DNA from: Marinomonas algicola | GTDB taxonomy: Bacteria; Pseudomonadota; Gammaproteobacteria; Pseudomonadales; Marinomonadaceae | Reading direction: 5' to 3' | Assembly (NCBI RefSeq): GCF_014805825.1 | Contig: NZ_CP061941.1 | Span: forward strand, 2,542,001-2,606,000 | Length of the DNA stretch: 64,000 nucleotides | In this document: in pieces, positions 1-8,295 of the stretch | Layout: each line of letters opens with the position of its first letter | How positions within the stretch are numbered: position 1 is the stretch's first letter | Notes under the pieces: generated by a model | Database searches by the model: none | Told to the model about the DNA's origin: nothing | Seen by the model: only the letters and a program-made list of their open reading frames with translations | Translations under genes and position numbers: made by a program

Positions 1-1
1 C

Positions 2-115
2 CACGAACAGAAATGGTTTCTGATAGGTGCCGGAACCTTAGTGGGTGGCTTGTTAATTGGTGTTCTTGTTCCCCTGAATCGTCGTAAAAAAGTCAACAAC
101 AGCTCTTGGTCATGA
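2..115 (+). CDS. C-terminal end of an SH3-domain (YgiM-type) membrane protein, partial
   Basis: An open frame runs in from the left edge and stops at TGA 113-115, leaving 37 residues. They form one hydrophobic helix beginning WFLIGAGTLVGG, then a basic tail (NRRKK) and a final SSWS. A lone C-terminal membrane anchor followed by Arg/Lys and a Ser-Trp ending is what I remember for the TIGR04211 SH3-domain proteins (YgiM-like), which carry a periplasmic SH3 domain and a coiled coil before the anchor. Those parts lie outside the window. The next gene starts 1 nt after the stop, so the two are probably co-transcribed. The family call rests on the tail alone. Confidence 0.55.
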   Translation, partial: HEQKWFLIGAGTLVGGLLIGVLVPLNRRKKVNNSSWS

Positions 116-116
116 A

Positions 117-1286
117 ATGGAAGCGTCCATTGTTCATTCGTTCTTTCTAATCTTTGCTGGGGCAGCGGTTATTGCGACCTTTGCCCTCTATACAAGACAA
201 CCTCTAATCATAGCTTATATTGCTCTTGGTGCCTTACTCGGACCATCGGCTTTAAGCTTGATTGATGAACCCGAACTTATGAACGATATGTCGCATATTG
301 GCATCATCTTCTTGCTCTTTCTTTTGGGCTTGGACATGCAACCAAGCCACCTTATCAATATGCTTAAAAAGGCCTCCTGGATTGCGCTACTGTCATCCAT
401 AGCTTTTGCAAGTTTTGGCTATGTCATTGCCTACAGCTTTGGTTACACACAAACAGAGAGCATTATTATTGGCATTGCCATGATGTTCTCTAGCACGATT
501 GTGTGTATTAAGTTATTGCCTACAACTGTCCTTCATCATAAACACACAGGAGAGTTGGTTGTTGGATTATTGCTTCTTCAAGACATCATCGCCATTGCTG
601 TTTTATTAGTTCTGTACAGTATCAACGGTAAGGATGGTGGTGGAATCACTCAATTTATACTGCCGGTACTAGGCTTACCTATATTAATCGCTATTGCATT
701 TGCGTTTGTTAAATACATTTTACTTAAACTTATCGCTCGCTTCGATCGCTTTCATGAGTACATATTTCTAGTCTCAATAGGCTGGTGTCTTACGACGGCC
801 ATCACAGCAGAAATGCTTGGTTTGTCGGCTGAAATGGGCGCATTTATTGGTGGCGTTGCTCTCGCAACCAGTCCAATTTCTCAATATATTGCCACTAATT
901 TGAAACCATTAAGAGACTTCTTCTTAATTTTGTTCTTTTTTACCATTGGAGCAAGTTTTGACCTCAGCTTATTGGGCGCCGTCATAATTCCCGCCATTGC
1001 ATTAGCGGTTAGCAGTGTCTTGTTGAAGCCTGTTGTCTTTAGATACCTCCTAAAAGGCCTCAAAGAAGATCGACAGACCTCTTGGGAAGTCGGCTTTCGT
1101 TTAGGCCAAGTCAGTGAATTCTCACTATTAATCGCCTATTTAGCCACCAGCATAGGCTTAATAGGAAATTTAGCCTCTCACGTAATACAGGCTACAGCCA
1201 TTCTTAGCTTCGCTCTATCAACCTATGTGGTGATTTTAAACTACCCTTCTCCGATCGCAATTTCTGACAAATTGCGCAAAGATTGA
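117..1286 (+). CDS. Kef-type cation/proton antiporter (CPA2 family), membrane domain only
   Basis: The 389-residue protein is almost entirely hydrophobic, with about 11-12 transmembrane segments starting within the first 30 residues. It reads as a sodium/hydrogen-exchanger domain of the CPA2 (KefB/KefC) type. The family pattern GLSAEMGAFIGGVALA is seen near residues 233-248, and LFLLGLDMQP near residue 67. Full KefB/KefC proteins add a cytoplasmic RCK/TrkA-N domain of about 200 residues. That domain is absent here, so regulation by NAD or glutathione binding in the usual way is unlikely. The expected role is K+ or Na+ exchange for protons across the inner membrane; the transported ion cannot be read from the sequence. 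No clear Shine-Dalgarno precedes the ATG, which lies 1 nt past the previous stop, consistent with translational coupling. Confidence 0.85.
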   Translation: MEASIVHSFFLIFAGAAVIATFALYTRQPLIIAYIALGALLGPSALSLIDEPELMNDMSHIGIIFLLFLLGLDMQPSHLINMLKKASWIALLSSIAFASFGYVIAYSFGYTQTESIIIGIAMMFSSTIVCIKLLPTTVLHHKHTGELVVGLLLLQDIIAIAVLLVLYSINGKDGGGITQFILPVLGLPILIAIAFAFVKYILLKLIARFDRFHEYIFLVSIGWCLTTAITAEMLGLSAEMGAFIGGVALATSPISQYIATNLKPLRDFFLILFFFTIGASFDLSLLGAVIIPAIALAVSSVLLKPVVFRYLLKGLKEDRQTSWEVGFRLGQVSEFSLLIAYLATSIGLIGNLASHVIQATAILSFALSTYVVILNYPSPIAISDKLRKD

Positions 1287-1420
1287 ATAAAAGTAATAAA
1301 TATATAGAAAGAAATATGAATAAGCACACCTTATTAAGGATATCTAAACTTTCCATAGGATTTTTACGTTCAGTCGTCTTATAGTAGTGCCAATTATTTT
1401 GATATATGGAGCGCTCTACA

Positions 1421-2197
1421 ATGGCAAATTTAAGTTCTGAACAGGTTACCTCTGTCCATCATTGGAATGATGGGTTATTTAGCTTTAAGACGACAAGAGA
1501 TCCAGGCTTTCGCTTTAAGAACGGCCAGTTTGTTATGATTGGTCTTGAAGTGAACGCTCGACCACTGTTAAGAGCGTATAGCGTAGCCAGCCCAAACTAC
1601 GCCGACGAACTGGAATTTTTCAGCATTAAAGTGCCTGATGGCGCTTTAACATCACGATTACAAAATATTAAAATAGGCGATAACGTCATTATTGGAGGAA
1701 AAGCAACAGGCAGCCTCATTGCGGACGATTTATTACCAGGCAAAAACCTTTTCCTATTATCCACAGGCACAGGGTTAGCGGCCTTTATGAGTGTTATTCA
1801 AGACCCAGAAGTATACGACCGCTTCGATAGAATCATTTTAGTACACGGGACTCGTCATATCGCCGACCTAGCCTACAAAGAATTTATTGAAAGCGAGCTA
1901 CCTAGCAATGAATTTTTTGGAGAAGAGGTTAGAGAGAAGCTTACCTATTACCCAACGGTGACTAGAGAAGAATTTAAGAACCAAGGTCGCGTTACCGATT
2001 TGATGCGCTCCAATAAACTGACTCAAGATTTGGGCTTACCTGACTTAAACCCAGAAACAGATCGAGTTATGATTTGTGGGAACCAATCCATGTTAGCGGA
2101 ATGCCGAACTATTCTAGATGAGCGCGGATTTACGATTTCCCCAAAAATTGGAGAAGCTGGAGACTACGTTATTGAGCGGGCATTTGTAGAACAATAA
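1421..2197 (+). CDS. fpr: Ferredoxin--NADP+ reductase
   Basis: Flavoenzyme of 258 residues that passes electrons between NADPH and ferredoxin or flavodoxin in the cytoplasm. The FAD-binding RAYSVASP motif is followed by the NADP-binding STGTGLAAF segment and by MICGNQSML, and the protein ends in a short tail after YVIERAF, as in the bacterial subclass of FprA-type reductases (usually 248-260 residues). The frame is open from 1406, but GGAG at 1408-1411 lies 9 nt before the ATG at 1421 and the family starts near MANLS, so 1421 is chosen. The gene stands alone between the antiporter and EF-G2. In related bacteria fpr is often tied to oxidative stress or nitrogenase/Fe-S supply; nothing local shows the regulation here. 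Confidence 0.93.
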   Translation: MANLSSEQVTSVHHWNDGLFSFKTTRDPGFRFKNGQFVMIGLEVNARPLLRAYSVASPNYADELEFFSIKVPDGALTSRLQNIKIGDNVIIGGKATGSLIADDLLPGKNLFLLSTGTGLAAFMSVIQDPEVYDRFDRIILVHGTRHIADLAYKEFIESELPSNEFFGEEVREKLTYYPTVTREEFKNQGRVTDLMRSNKLTQDLGLPDLNPETDRVMICGNQSMLAECRTILDERGFTISPKIGEAGDYVIERAFVEQ

Positions 2198-2569
2198 CCT
2201 AAGCGACCTGGCCTATTTTGTTTTTTACTCGACTGACGCAAAATAGGCAAGCACTCAACAATAAGTCAAGAAAGCCGTAATGCCACCCTCTCAAGCTCAT
2301 CATTTGTAAATTTCCGCTTAAAATAAGCCATAAAATAAGAAGATTAGCATTCTTCTTACAGACTAAGTAAAGGATCGCTTTTTCATTTGACATTTTTACT
2401 CTATAATCCCCCGTGAATTTGCATTATCAATTTCTTTACTTTCTATGAAAGCTGATTTATCACCTTTTGAAGGTAAGAAAATAATGGAATAACCAACGCG
2501 AGAGACATGAGAGAAAGGCTGATGTCTTTATCGCGACAATTTTTGTCCTTCACTTATTAGAGTAAAGTA
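2198..2569. other. Intergenic region between fpr and fusA with a stem-loop and a possible -10 element
   Basis: This 372-bp gap holds a 10-bp inverted repeat (GCCTATTTTG at 2211-2220 against CAAAATAGGC at 2239-2248, loop 18 nt) just after fpr. It may act as a weak terminator, but no T-run follows. TATAAT occurs at 2402-2407 and could be the -10 of the EF-G2 promoter; no -35 hexamer sits at the proper 16-18 bp distance. The leader from there to the EF-G2 start is about 160 nt. A 64-codon minus-strand frame covering 2199-2393 is not convincing as a gene. Confidence 0.4.
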
Positions 2570-4654
2570 ATGGCTGACTTATCAAAATACAGAAACATCG
2601 GTATTTTTGCCCACGTTGATGCGGGTAAAACTACTACTACTGAACGTATTCTTAAACTTACCGGTATGATTCACAAAATCGGTGAGGTACATGAGGGTGA
2701 ATCTACTACCGATTTCATGGAACAAGAAGCTGAGCGTGGTATTACCATCCAGTCTGCTGCCGTTACTTGTTTCTGGAAAGACCACCGTTTCAACGTTATC
2801 GACACTCCTGGACACGTTGACTTCACAGTAGAAGTATATCGCTCTTTGAAAGTACTTGATGGTGGTGTTGGTGTATTCTGTGGTTCAGGTGGTGTAGAGC
2901 CGCAATCTGAAACTAACTGGCGTTATGCCAATGAGTCAGAAGTTGCACGTATTATCTTTGTAAACAAATTAGACCGTCTAGGTGCTGATTTTTACCGTGT
3001 AACTAAGCAAGTTGAAAATGTATTAGGTGCAACACCACTAATCATGGTATTGCCGATCGGTACTGAAGATGAATTCTGCGGTGTTGTTGACCTATTAACG
3101 CGCAAAGCCTACATTTGGGATGAAACTGGGCAACCAGAAAACTATTCCGTTGAAGATGTACCTGCAGACATGGCAGATCAAGTTGAAGAATATCGCGAGA
3201 TGCTTCTTGAAACGGCCGTTGAACAAGATGACGACCTAATGATGGCTTATATGGAAGGTGAAGAGCCTTCTCTTGAAGACGTTAAACGTTGTATCCGTAA
3301 AGGTACTCGCGACCTGGCTTTCTTCCCTACTTACTGTGGTTCTGCCTTTAAAAACAAAGGTATGCAACTTCTGCTTGACGCTGTTGTTGACTATCTTCCA
3401 AGCCCAACAGATGTTGTGCCACAAGACCTTACTGATGAAGAAGGTAATCCAAACGGTGAAAAAGCAATCGTTGATGCAAACGAGCCATTCAAAGCCCTTG
3501 CTTTCAAAATCATGGATGACCGTTTTGGCGCCCTAACATTCGTTCGTGTTTACTCAGGTACGTTAAACAAAGGCGACACCATTCTAAACAGCTTCACGGG
3601 CAAAACAGAACGTGTAGGCCGTATGGTTGAAATGCAAGCCGATGACCGTAAAGAGATCAGTACGGCGCAAGCCGGTGACATCTTAGCAATCGTTGGTATG
3701 AAGAACGTACAAACTGGTCACACTTTATGTGATGTTAAACACCCTTGTACTCTTGAAGCAATGGTATTCCCTGAGCCTGTTATCTCTATCTCCGTTACAC
3801 CTAAAGATAAAGGTGGTAACGAGAAAATGGGTATTGCAATTGGTAAAATGGTGGCAGAAGATCCAACATTCCGTGTTGAAACTGACCAAGAAACAGGTGA
3901 AACTATCCTTAAAGGTATGGGTGAGCTTCACCTAGACATTAAGGTTGATATCCTTAAGCGTACATACGGTGTTGATCTTGTTGTTGGTCAGCCTCAGGTT
4001 GCTTATCGTGAAACCATCACTCGTGAAGTTGAAGACTCTTATACTCATAAGAAACAATCTGGTGGTTCTGGTCAATTCGGTAAGATCGATTACCGTATTA
4101 AACCAGGTGAAGCAGGTTCAGGCTTTAAATTCTCTTCTTCTGTTGTTGGTGGTAACGTTCCTAAAGAATTCTTCCCAGCTGTTGAAAAGGGCTTTAAGTC
4201 TATGATGGAAGAAGGTACTTTAGCCGGTTTCCCTGTTTTAGACCTTGAAGTTGAACTTTATGATGGTGGCTTCCACGCGGTTGACTCCTCTGCAATTGCT
4301 TTTGAAATTGCCGCTAAAGGTGCTTTCCGTCAATCTATGCCAAAAGCGGGCCCTCAGTTGATCGAACCAATCATGAACGTTGACGTCTTCACTCCTGACG
4401 ATCACGTTGGTGATGTTATCGGTGACCTTAACCGTCGTCGTGGTATGATCAAAGACCAAGAGAAAGGCGTAACAGGCGTTCGTATTAAAGCTGACGTACC
4501 TCTATCTGAAATGTTTGGTTACATCAGTACACTGCGTACAATGACTTCTGGCCGTGGTCAATTCTCTATGTTGTTCTCTCATTACCTACCTTGCCCAAAT
4601 TCTGTGGCAGAAGTGGTGATTGAAGCGCAAAAAGCGAAAAAAGAAGAGAAGTAA
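2570..4654 (+). CDS. fusA: Elongation factor G, second (stand-alone) paralogue
   Basis: Translational GTPase of 694 residues that moves tRNA and mRNA through the ribosome after peptide-bond formation, and acts with RRF in ribosome recycling. All GTP-binding motifs are intact: AHVDAGKT at 14-21, the switch I region RGIT at about 56-59, DTPGH at 78-82 and NKLD at 132-135. Domains II-V follow at normal length. The sequence (IQSAAVTCFWKDHRFN, GVFCGSGGVEPQSE) matches the second EF-G of Pseudomonas, Vibrio and Shewanella as I remember it (FusA2/FusB). The lack of rpsL, rpsG or tufA next to it also indicates that this is not the str-operon copy. Strongly biased, highly expressed codon use is visible. 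A bidirectional terminator follows. Confidence 0.93.
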   Translation: MADLSKYRNIGIFAHVDAGKTTTTERILKLTGMIHKIGEVHEGESTTDFMEQEAERGITIQSAAVTCFWKDHRFNVIDTPGHVDFTVEVYRSLKVLDGGVGVFCGSGGVEPQSETNWRYANESEVARIIFVNKLDRLGADFYRVTKQVENVLGATPLIMVLPIGTEDEFCGVVDLLTRKAYIWDETGQPENYSVEDVPADMADQVEEYREMLLETAVEQDDDLMMAYMEGEEPSLEDVKRCIRKGTRDLAFFPTYCGSAFKNKGMQLLLDAVVDYLPSPTDVVPQDLTDEEGNPNGEKAIVDANEPFKALAFKIMDDRFGALTFVRVYSGTLNKGDTILNSFTGKTERVGRMVEMQADDRKEISTAQAGDILAIVGMKNVQTGHTLCDVKHPCTLEAMVFPEPVISISVTPKDKGGNEKMGIAIGKMVAEDPTFRVETDQETGETILKGMGELHLDIKVDILKRTYGVDLVVGQPQVAYRETITREVEDSYTHKKQSGGSGQFGKIDYRIKPGEAGSGFKFSSSVVGGNVPKEFFPAVEKGFKSMMEEGTLAGFPVLDLEVELYDGGFHAVDSSAIAFEIAAKGAFRQSMPKAGPQLIEPIMNVDVFTPDDHVGDVIGDLNRRRGMIKDQEKGVTGVRIKADVPLSEMFGYISTLRTMTSGRGQFSMLFSHYLPCPNSVAEVVIEAQKAKKEEK

Positions 4655-4682
4655 TTTTCTTTAGCGATCAAAGTTAGCGAAT

Positions 4683-4713
4683 AAAAAGCCGATTCATTGA
4701 ATCGGCTTTTTTT
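4683..4713. terminator. Bidirectional Rho-independent terminator between fusA and the aldo/keto reductase
   Basis: A perfect 13-bp stem (AAAAAGCCGATTC at 4683-4695 against GAATCGGCTTTTT at 4699-4711) with an ATT loop ends in a T-run on the plus strand. Its A-run gives a T-run on the minus strand too. It lies 28 nt past the EF-G2 stop and 23 nt past the stop of the convergent reductase gene, so it can serve both. Confidence 0.9.
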
Positions 4714-4736
4714 GTACATTTAAGGCATCTAGTCGT

Positions 4737-5789
4737 CTAATACGGCATTGGATAGCGCTTATAAACCGCCATAACGTCTTCTAATACAGCTTCTGATAGC
4801 GGATTTTTAAACGCATCAATGTCTTCTTTTAGCTGAGACATACTTGTCGCGCCTATAATAGTAGAGGTGACACCGTCAACCTGGTCACACCAAGCTAAGG
4901 CCAGATGAGCTAATGAAAGGTTATGCTTTTTAGCGACCTCTAAATAAGATTTTACCGCTTCATTCGCAAGCTCTGTATCTCTAAATAATCCATGACGTTG
5001 AGCAAATCCCCATCGACTCCCTTCAGGTCTAGCACCATCTAAGTATTTACCTGTTAAAGCACCTGTAGCCAAAGGTGACCAAGGTAAATAAGCCACATCT
5101 TGGTGAACACAATTTTCGATCAAATATGGCCAATCTTTAGCATGCAATAAACTGAATTCATTTTGAATTGACACAGGTTTTGGTAAATTATGCTTGTCAC
5201 TTAGTCTAAGAAACTCATTAATTCCCCATGGAGTATCATCAGATAAACCAAAATGACGAATTTTACCCGCTTTAATACAGTCATCTAAACCATACAATAT
5301 ATCCAACATACCATCACTTTCTTTCGCCGCATCAACACAACTAAACTGCAACATATTAGGATGGTGCTTGGCAAAATGCGGGCTAGTACGATTTGGCCAA
5401 TGAAGTTGATACAAATCGATATAATCTGTTTTGAGTCGCGCCAGTGACGTATCAACCGCTTCTATAATCGTTTTACGACTAATAGGAGATCCATTCCGAA
5501 TATAAGATAAACCAGGGCCGGCTATTTTAGTCGCTAAAACAAACTCGTCACGACGCGCGGCATTTCTCTCAATCCAATTACCAATAATAGCTTCTGTTTT
5601 ACCATAAGATTCTGCAGTTGGAGGCACCGAGTACATCTCTGCCGTATCGATGAAGTTAATGCCTTCACTTAATGCGTATTCAATTTGTTCATCGGCTTCG
5701 GCCTGAGTATTCTGGGTACCCCAAGTCATCGTTCCCAAGCAAACCCTAGAGACAGACAATCCACTACGGCCTAATGGAGAAAATTTCAT
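4737..5789 (-). CDS. Aldo/keto reductase, Tas-like
   Basis: NADP(H)-dependent oxidoreductase of 350 residues with the aldo/keto reductase (beta/alpha)8 barrel. The expected catalytic residues are visible in order: Asp and Tyr in INFIDTAEMY (residues about 44-53), Lys in VLATKIAG and His in LYQLHWP. The NADP-binding end (TSTIIGATSMSQLKED) is near residues 310-325. Length and wording closely follow E. coli Tas (346 residues), an enzyme of uncertain natural substrate that suppresses a tyrosine auxotrophy. The gene is a single unit on the minus strand with a Shine-Dalgarno-like GAGGAG just before the ATG. The upstream gap carries TTGAATGATAATG on the minus strand at 5868-5880, also seen upstream of xthA. 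The substrate is not predictable. Confidence 0.88.
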   Translation of the reverse strand: MKFSPLGRSGLSVSRVCLGTMTWGTQNTQAEADEQIEYALSEGINFIDTAEMYSVPPTAESYGKTEAIIGNWIERNAARRDEFVLATKIAGPGLSYIRNGSPISRKTIIEAVDTSLARLKTDYIDLYQLHWPNRTSPHFAKHHPNMLQFSCVDAAKESDGMLDILYGLDDCIKAGKIRHFGLSDDTPWGINEFLRLSDKHNLPKPVSIQNEFSLLHAKDWPYLIENCVHQDVAYLPWSPLATGALTGKYLDGARPEGSRWGFAQRHGLFRDTELANEAVKSYLEVAKKHNLSLAHLALAWCDQVDGVTSTIIGATSMSQLKEDIDAFKNPLSEAVLEDVMAVYKRYPMPY

Positions 5790-5876
5790 GTATCACTCCT
5801 CAAATAAACTCTCAAAAAATAGTCTCTACTAAAATAGAAAAACTATGACAAACAATAATATACACTTCATTATCAT

Positions 5877-7052
5877 TCAATGAACAGGCGTTTCAAATTT
5901 TTTGTCTGTCAAGGTGTTCAAAAATGCGAGTAGAGCGTCTATTTTTTGATCCGTAAGTGCAGGTCCCTTCTCCAATTCTTTTAAATTGACGGTTTCAGGC
6001 CATTCGGCTTGATCCCATTCAACCCCAGTTTCTGGGTTAACCGTTCGACTAGGGTTATTAAAGTGATCATAAAATTCAATCACAGTTCTTAACTCTTTAA
6101 AAACACCGTTATGCATGTAAGGCCCTGTAACAGCAACATTTCGTAAAGTAGGCACTTTAAATTTACCTTTATGGCGTGCATCGGTCACTCTTGGATTCAG
6201 CCATAAACCCGCATCTTTCTTACCCATTGAGTTATCTTTCTCTCTGACCTGAGAATTTTCTGGAATCCCAATGTTTTCATAATGGTAATTAGTAAAGGTT
6301 TCTCGCTCATAAAACGGTGATGCGTTTAACTGATGACATGCATTACAATTAGTAAACTGCTGAGAGAAAAACAGTGTCCTGCCCAACTCTTCTTCGGCCG
6401 TGAATGTCTCTTCACCTCTTAATACTCGATCGTATTTAGCATCAAAAGGCATAAACAACTCCGTTTCTTCAAACGCCATAATGGCTTGCGTCATTGCGGT
6501 ATACATAAGAGCGCTATCTTCAAGTACAGGATGACCAAAAATCTCTTCAAAGCGCTTTTTGTAAAATGTATTTTCCTTAATTCTGATCGAGACAGCCTCT
6601 TCACTTTCCATACCCATTTCAATTGGGTTTAGGGGAGGCCCCCCTGCTTGCCCTGCTAGAGTCGATTCTCTGCCATCATGAAACTGACCACCAATATAAT
6701 CGCCAACCGTATTTGTATGAAAGGCCGGAATAAGAGCCGCATAAGCAGCCGTAGGAGCATTACGATCTCCTAAGGAACTGTTGTCAGAGCCTAATGATAC
6801 CGCCCCATAAACACCATTTTCACGATCATCTACAAAACCTTTTTGAGGGTTATGACAAGTCGCACATGATTGATTACGATGCTTCGATAAATTCACATCG
6901 AAATACAGTACAGCACCTAATTGTGATAACAACTCTTGCTTCTCTTGATTTTGGACTAACGCCTGCTTAGAACGCTCTTGAAGTGGACCGCTCTCACAGC
7001 CAATCAATCCACAGGCCGCAAAAATAAGTAAGCTTACTTTGATATTTAACAT
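5877..7052 (-). CDS. Diheme cytochrome c peroxidase / MauG-family lipoprotein
   Basis: A 391-residue exported protein with two c-type heme motifs, CATCH at 63-67 and CNACH at 236-240, as in bacterial diheme cytochrome c peroxidases and the MauG superfamily. The N-terminus is a lipoprotein signal (hydrophobic run, then LIGC with Cys19), so it should be anchored in the periplasm, probably to the outer membrane. GPYMHNGVFKEL near residue 315 is the usual second-heme region of this superfamily. True CcpA peroxidases are about 320-350 residues and not lipoproteins. The longer length and the lipobox fit the broader cytochrome-peroxidase group in which some members oxidise other substrates. No partner gene is adjacent, so peroxide detoxification is an inference. 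Confidence 0.85.
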   Translation of the reverse strand: MLNIKVSLLIFAACGLIGCESGPLQERSKQALVQNQEKQELLSQLGAVLYFDVNLSKHRNQSCATCHNPQKGFVDDRENGVYGAVSLGSDNSSLGDRNAPTAAYAALIPAFHTNTVGDYIGGQFHDGRESTLAGQAGGPPLNPIEMGMESEEAVSIRIKENTFYKKRFEEIFGHPVLEDSALMYTAMTQAIMAFEETELFMPFDAKYDRVLRGEETFTAEEELGRTLFFSQQFTNCNACHQLNASPFYERETFTNYHYENIGIPENSQVREKDNSMGKKDAGLWLNPRVTDARHKGKFKVPTLRNVAVTGPYMHNGVFKELRTVIEFYDHFNNPSRTVNPETGVEWDQAEWPETVNLKELEKGPALTDQKIDALLAFLNTLTDKKFETPVH

Positions 7053-7102
7053 ATTGACTCTTTAAAGGTGAATGTAAATCATTATGACCTAATTTTTATA
7101 GC

Positions 7103-7130
7103 AAAAAAAACGCGATTTAATCGCGTTTCT
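7103..7130 (-). terminator. Rho-independent terminator of the minCDE operon
   Basis: An 8-bp stem (AAACGCGA at 7108-7115 with TCGCGTTT at 7121-7128, loop TTTAA) is followed on the minus strand by eight T residues (A-run 7103-7110 on the plus strand). It lies about 30 nt beyond the minE stop, so it should end the min transcript. Confidence 0.85.
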
Positions 7131-7158
7131 TTAAAATACCCATATTATTTGATTTTCA

Positions 7159-7413
7159 TCATTTTTCTGGCAAAGTTACATTCAATTCTAGAACAGAGCA
7201 GTCGTCTGTATTGTCTAACTGAATTTGAACATCATTATCATCTACATGCACATATTTACGAATCACAGCGATGATCTCTCTTTGCATCTGTGGTAAATAA
7301 TCAGGCTGCTTACGGCGGCCTCTTTCATGTGCAACAATTATTTGTAACCGCTCCTTAGCAACCGATGCAGAGTTAGCCTCTGATTTACTTTTAAAATAAT
7401 CAAATATACCCAC
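7159..7413 (-). CDS. minE: Cell division topological specificity factor MinE
   Basis: MinE stimulates the ATPase of membrane-bound MinD and drives the pole-to-pole oscillation that keeps MinC away from midcell. The 84-residue protein shows the amphipathic N-terminal stretch (GIFDYFKSK), the MinD-contact helix AKERLQIIVAHERG and the C-terminal dimer domain ending LELNVTLPE, all as in E. coli. The open frame continues upstream to 7509 inside minD, but that part has no MinE character. A GTG at 7411-7413, preceded by GGAGG five bases earlier, gives the correct N-terminus and is chosen. The start is 1 nt from the minD stop, so translation is probably coupled. Confidence 0.95.
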   Translation of the reverse strand: MGIFDYFKSKSEANSASVAKERLQIIVAHERGRRKQPDYLPQMQREIIAVIRKYVHVDDNDVQIQLDNTDDCSVLELNVTLPEK

Positions 7414-7414
7414 T

Positions 7415-8224
7415 CTAACCTCCAAGCAGTCGTTTAAAGAATCCCTTTTTTTGCACATCAAGGAAACGTAATGGTCTTTCTTCACCCAATAATCGTTCGA
7501 CAGCGTCATCGTAAGCCATTCCAGCTTCTGACTCTGTATCTAAAATTACAGGCGTACCTTGGTTTGACGCTTTCAAGACCGCTTCAGATTCAGGAATAAC
7601 ACCCAGCAACGGAATAGCCAAAATCTCTTCTACATCACTCACACTCAACATTTCACCAAGCTCAACTCTCTCAGGATTGTATCGTGTCAGCAACAAATGC
7701 TCTTCAATAGGATCATGACCTTGCTCAGCTCTTCGAGACTTACTTTGTAAAATACCTAATATACGATCAGAATCTCTTACTGAAGACACTTCTGGATTGG
7801 TGACAACAATAGCAATATCAGCAAAATACAAGGCCATCTGGGCGCCTTTTTCGATACCCGCTGGAGAATCGCATACAATATAGTCGAATTGAGTTGATAA
7901 CTCGTCCAATACCGTTTGAACACCCTCTTCACTCAACGCATCTTTATCTCTCGTTTGAGATGCCGGTAAAATGAATAAGTTTTTCGTGCGCTTATCTTTT
8001 ATGAGCGTTTGGCTTAAGGTCGCTTCTTTATTAATAACATTTACAAAATCATAAACGACACGTCGCTCACAACCCATTATTAAATCAAGATTACGCAAAC
8101 CAACATCAAAATCAATGATGACGGTTTTGTGACCTTTTAATGCCAACCCGGTTCCAATTGCCGCACTGGAAGTGGTTTTACCAACACCACCTTTACCTGA
8201 TGTGACCACAATAATTTTTGCCAA
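7415..8224 (-). CDS. minD: Septum-site determining ATPase MinD
   Basis: ParA-type ATPase of 269 residues that binds the membrane as an ATP dimer, recruits MinC and oscillates under MinE. The deviant Walker A SGKGGVGKTT puts Lys11 and Lys16 at the same positions as in E. coli if translation begins at the TTG 8222-8224. GGGAG lies 8 nt upstream of that TTG, so this start is chosen over the TTG at 8237-8239, which would overlap the ribosome-binding site. Walker B is within YIVCDSPAGI. The C-terminal amphipathic membrane helix (KKGFFKRLLGG) is present. minC lies 71 nt upstream and minE 1 nt downstream. Confidence 0.96.
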   Translation of the reverse strand: MAKIIVVTSGKGGVGKTTSSAAIGTGLALKGHKTVIIDFDVGLRNLDLIMGCERRVVYDFVNVINKEATLSQTLIKDKRTKNLFILPASQTRDKDALSEEGVQTVLDELSTQFDYIVCDSPAGIEKGAQMALYFADIAIVVTNPEVSSVRDSDRILGILQSKSRRAEQGHDPIEEHLLLTRYNPERVELGEMLSVSDVEEILAIPLLGVIPESEAVLKASNQGTPVILDTESEAGMAYDDAVERLLGEERPLRFLDVQKKGFFKRLLGG

Positions 8225-8295
8225 TGCTGTATCTCCCAATGACTGTTATGAGTCTATGTTTAAGCGTTTAAATAGGGTCTAACTACTTGCACTAT

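Noticed and set aside
2199..2393. 64-codon minus-strand frame in the fpr-fusA gap
   Set aside because: It has two hydrophobic stretches but no recognisable family and no good ribosome-binding site, and it runs through the stem-loop after fpr.
2387..2407. TTGACA at 2387-2392 and TATAAT at 2402-2407 as a classic promoter
   Set aside because: Both hexamers are perfect, but the spacing is only 9 bp instead of 16-18, so they cannot form one sigma-70 promoter; only the -10 is retained as a possibility.
5877..7052. The diheme protein as a MauG-like maturase for the LodA-like oxidase
   Set aside because: It lies more than 20 kb away, and LodA-type CTQ is known to need a LodB-type flavoprotein, which is present in the oxidase operon.
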